Positions 5,928 to 8,044 of a stretch of 8,044 nucleotides of DNA are shown piece by piece (position 1 is the stretch's first letter; every line of letters begins with the position of its first letter). The stretch is from F1-60-MAGs027 sp044344715 (GTDB lineage Bacteria; Actinomycetota; Acidimicrobiia; Acidimicrobiales; Ilumatobacteraceae): contig JBIJCI010000061.1 of assembly GCA_044344715.1 (NCBI GenBank), positions 1 to 8,044 on the forward strand, read 5' to 3'. The position numbers were made by a program, and so were the translations under genes. A model generated the notes under the pieces. The model was not told the DNA's origin. It did not search any database and saw only the letters and a list, made by a program, of their open reading frames with translations.

Positions 5928-7171
5928 CGACTGCCCAGACCGCCGGCGCGCTCGGTGACGAGCTCGGTGGTCCACGGCAGCACTTCAAGTCGCTCGCGAG
6001 GAATCGGCAGACCCGAATACGAGGAGTACCCGTACTCCCCGATCTTCATCCGCTGGAGGGCGGCATCGATGGCCTCGACCTCGGACTTCGCCTGCTCGGA
6101 GAGTATGAGGTCGCGCTCACGCTCCACCACCATGGTGTCGCCCTCGCCGCCCTCCTCACCGAAGTCGACGTCACCCATCTCCTGGTTGTTCACGATCTCC
6201 ATCGCGTCCTGCTCGAGACGCGTGGCCTGACCCAGCAATTCCACACGTTTCTCGATCAACAGGTCGCGCTGCCGACGCAGGAACTTGATGTCGAATTCCT
6301 TCGTCGGTGTGATCCCGTCCACCGGCTGGAGCTTGACGATCGGAGGCTTGACGGGCTTCGCCATCGCCTTTTCCTGTTGCTCGCGAATCCGTCGCTCATC
6401 CTCGTCGCGGATCGCGCGGATGCGGGCCCGCTCGGCCTCGCGGGCCTGACGTTCGGCCTCCTTCGCCTTGGCGATCTTGTTGCGTTCACGTTGCTTCTCG
6501 CGACGCTCCTCTTCGATTACCGCGCGCTTGCGAGCCTGCTCGCGCTTGCGCTCCTCCATTGCCACCTGTCGTTCGAGCTCGCGGCGACGCTTCTCCGCCA
6601 GCTTCTCCTTCTGGATTCGCTTCCGCTCGGCGAGCTTCTCCCGGGCGATGCGCTTCCGTTCCCGTTCCGCGTCGATTCGTGCCTTCTTGCGGGCCCGCTC
6701 GGCGGCGATTCGTGCTTCCTTGCGCTTGCGCTCTTCGGCCTTGCGCTGCTGTTCCTTCTTGCGGCGCAACGCCTCGACCTTGGCCTGCGCCGCGCGCTTC
6801 GCAGCCTCCGCCTTCTTCTTGGCGGCTTGACGACGCTTCTCCTCGGCACGCTTGCGTTGGGCCTTCATCGCAGCGAGCTTCTTGGCCTTCGCCGCCCGGC
6901 GCTTGGCCTCCATGAGTTGACGGGCCTTTCGTGCCCGCGCTTCCTCGATCTTCTTGCGGGCGGCCTTGCGGCGCTTCTCCTCGAGCGCCCGCTGGGCCTT
7001 CTTGCGTCGGAGCTCCTCCTCCTTGCGGCGCTTGGCCGCAGCAGCTGCGGCCGCCCGCTGCTTGGGTGACAACGGCTTCTTGTTCGGCGATGCCTTCTTC
7101 TTGCCGGGCTTCGTGCCGGGCGACTTCTTGGTGCGTTTGCTGGCCGTCTTTTTCTTGGACGATGCGCTCAT
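5924..7171 (-). CDS. DksA/TraR-related protein with long basic histone-like tail and cysteine-free finger
   Basis: A 415-aa protein in three parts. Residues 1-40 are Lys-rich with Ser-Pro/Lys patches (KKSPGTKPGKKK, ASPNKKPLSPKQ), like histone H1-type tails. Residues 41-272 are almost only Ala, Arg, Lys, Glu and Gln, strongly helical, with E/K/R spacing typical of single alpha-helices or coiled coils. Residues 285-405 match the DksA/TraR fold: a helical hairpin, ERERDLIL (350-357), EVEAIDAALQRMKIGEYGY (364-382), then LPIPRERLEVLPW (388-400). The family finger is C-x2-C...C-x2-C; here these sites are S383, S386, L404 and E407, and the protein has no cysteine at all. I recall a Streptomyces protein (SCO2075/DdbA) in the same ileS-lspA setting described as nucleoid-associated with a DksA-like C-terminus, so a nucleoid or RNA-polymerase role is plausible but inferred. 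ATG 7171 lies 7 nt after the ileS stop; the end overlaps lspA by ATGA. Sequencing error is unlikely, since all four sites differ in an intact frame. Confidence 0.85.
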   Translation of the reverse strand: MSASSKKKTASKRTKKSPGTKPGKKKASPNKKPLSPKQRAAAAAAAKRRKEEELRRKKAQRALEEKRRKAARKKIEEARARKARQLMEAKRRAAKAKKLAAMKAQRKRAEEKRRQAAKKKAEAAKRAAQAKVEALRRKKEQQRKAEERKRKEARIAAERARKKARIDAERERKRIAREKLAERKRIQKEKLAEKRRRELERQVAMEERKREQARKRAVIEEERREKQRERNKIAKAKEAERQAREAERARIRAIRDEDERRIREQQEKAMAKPVKPPIVKLQPVDGITPTKEFDIKFLRRQRDLLIEKRVELLGQATRLEQDAMEIVNNQEMGDVDFGEEGGEGDTMVVERERDLILSEQAKSEVEAIDAALQRMKIGEYGYSSYSGLPIPRERLEVLPWTTELVTERAGGLGSR

Positions 7172-7178
7172 GACCCCG

Positions 7179-8044
7179 TCAGGGTAGCCGCTCGACACCG
7201 ATGAAGAGTGGCATGTCGTCAAGGGTGGTGTTCGTACTGGCACCATCGACCAGTGTGTGCGCGGTGAGCTCGGTCGCCAACGTTTCGCTCGACACCATCT
7301 CTTCGTGCACCCGCACGGCTTCGACGATCCCGTCGGGTGCCGCGATGGTGAGTTGAATCCTGTCGGAAACGTTCAGCGCGGCGTCTCGTCGCGCCTGCTG
7401 CACCAGGCGGATGACGTCCCGAGCGAGACCCTCACGGCGGAGATCCTCGGTGACGGAGAGATCGAGGACCACGATTCCTGATCCGTCGGCAAGGGCGGTA
7501 CTGCCCCGCTGCCCCTCGCCCACCGCCACCAGCTTCAACGAGTACTCGCCCTCTCGAAGTTCGACGCCGCCGGCCATCACCCGGCCCCCGTCCAGGGACC
7601 AGTCGCCCTGTTTGACCGCGCGGATCACCTTCTGCGTGTCCGCACCGAGCCGCGGACCGAGTGCGGCAGGGGTGACCAGCAGCTCGCGTCGCGCGTGGAG
7701 GTCGACGTCGGTGCTGAGCAACACCTCGCGCACGTTGACCTCGTCCTTGATCACGTCGCCGAAGTCGCGGAGATCACCGGCGCGCGAACTGGCGACCACG
7801 AGCGACTCCAGCGGTTGACGAACCCGTAGTTGATGCGCCTTGCGCAACGACAGCGTGCTCGAGCAAACGTCACGGGCCAGATCCATCGCGGCCACGAGGG
7901 CGTCGTCCGCGGGGAGCCCGTCCACCGTCGGCCAGACCGTGAGGTGCACACTTCGCTCACCGGTCAGACCACGGAAGATCTCCTCGGTGGTGAGCGGGAG
8001 GAGCGGGGCCGCCACACGGCACACGATGGTCAGCACCGAGTGCA
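7179..8044 (-). CDS. ileS: Isoleucyl-tRNA synthetase, C-terminal part (5' end beyond the window)
   Basis: The frame is open from the right edge to TGA at 7181-7179, giving 287 complete residues of the C-terminus of IleS, which charges tRNA-Ile in the cytoplasm. The N-terminal catalytic and editing domains (HIGH and KMSKS) are off the window. Visible parts are the anticodon-binding helical domain, including APLLPLTTEEIFRGLTG near the start, and the C-terminal extension with VTEDLRREGLARDVIRLVQQ and ARRDAALNVSDRIQL, characteristic of the large type 2 (eukaryote-like, about 1050 aa) enzymes common in actinobacteria. The apparent GTG start at 8036 is an internal Val, because the reading frame continues upstream in family-like sequence. 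It is the first gene of the run ileS - DksA/TraR-like - lspA - pseudouridine synthase, with 7 nt to the next start. Confidence 0.94.
   Translation of the reverse strand, partial: HSVLTIVCRVAAPLLPLTTEEIFRGLTGERSVHLTVWPTVDGLPADDALVAAMDLARDVCSSTLSLRKAHQLRVRQPLESLVVASSRAGDLRDFGDVIKDEVNVREVLLSTDVDLHARRELLVTPAALGPRLGADTQKVIRAVKQGDWSLDGGRVMAGGVELREGEYSLKLVAVGEGQRGSTALADGSGIVVLDLSVTEDLRREGLARDVIRLVQQARRDAALNVSDRIQLTIAAPDGIVEAVRVHEEMVSSETLATELTAHTLVDGASTNTTLDDMPLFIGVERLP

Noticed and set aside
5885..7069. A 394-aa Leu-rich plus-strand open frame that looks like a membrane protein.
   Set aside because: Leu-rich text is what the reverse strand of Lys/Arg/Glu codons gives (CTT, CTC, TTC, GCG). It is opposite the tail of the DksA/TraR-like gene and lacks real membrane-segment spacing.
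6420..7080. Repeated GCGCTT/CTTGCG-type words resembling a DNA repeat array.
   Set aside because: There is no constant period; the words come from Lys/Arg/Glu/Ala codons in the low-complexity tail.

Overview
The window is a gene-dense housekeeping segment of about 63% GC (estimated by eye), almost certainly from an actinobacterium (Actinomycetota). The evidence is a bacterial proteasome activator (Bpa) with its C-terminal G-x-Y-hydrophobic tail, a DnaE1-type polymerase with a complete PHP metal site, a type 2 IleS C-terminus, and the order ileS - DksA/TraR-like - lspA - rluD-like with dnaE nearby, which resembles the layout in Mycobacterium and Streptomyces. A deep lineage such as Acidimicrobiia is possible, but I cannot place it from the sequence alone. 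I see no insertion sequence, CRISPR array, tRNA, rRNA or phage gene.

Layout, read along the minus strand from right to left. (1) The 3' part of ileS (7179-8044) is followed after 7 nt by a very basic 415-aa DksA/TraR-related protein (5924-7171). Its stop overlaps the lspA start in an ATGA junction (lspA 5433-5927). lspA in turn overlaps an RluA/RluD-family pseudouridine synthase gene (4484-5455). These four look like one transcription unit. (2) One gene runs the other way: an Rrf2-family regulator on the plus strand (3983-4453), convergent with rluD and divergent from the next gene. (3) A second minus-strand run starts with an alkaline-phosphatase-superfamily phosphodiesterase (2775-3899), then bpa (2203-2703), then dnaE (1-2159, running off the left edge). 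All gaps are short, so there is almost no unexplained non-coding DNA.

Regulatory DNA is concentrated in the 83-bp divergent gap. It holds an 11-bp near-perfect inverted repeat (3930-3954) and a TANNNT -10 box placed so that the Rrf2 mRNA would be leaderless. This is a plausible self-regulated switch that could also control the phosphodiesterase-bpa-dnaE side. A 9-bp GC stem between the convergent genes may act as a shared terminator.

The most interesting items are: the DksA/TraR-like protein, which has lost all four zinc-binding cysteines and carries a ~270-residue histone-like, highly charged helical tail; an abrupt change in codon use inside dnaE (0 of 146 codons end in A or T at 3-440, against 22 of 92 at 567-842); and the association of bpa with the replicative polymerase gene under a possible Rrf2-controlled region.
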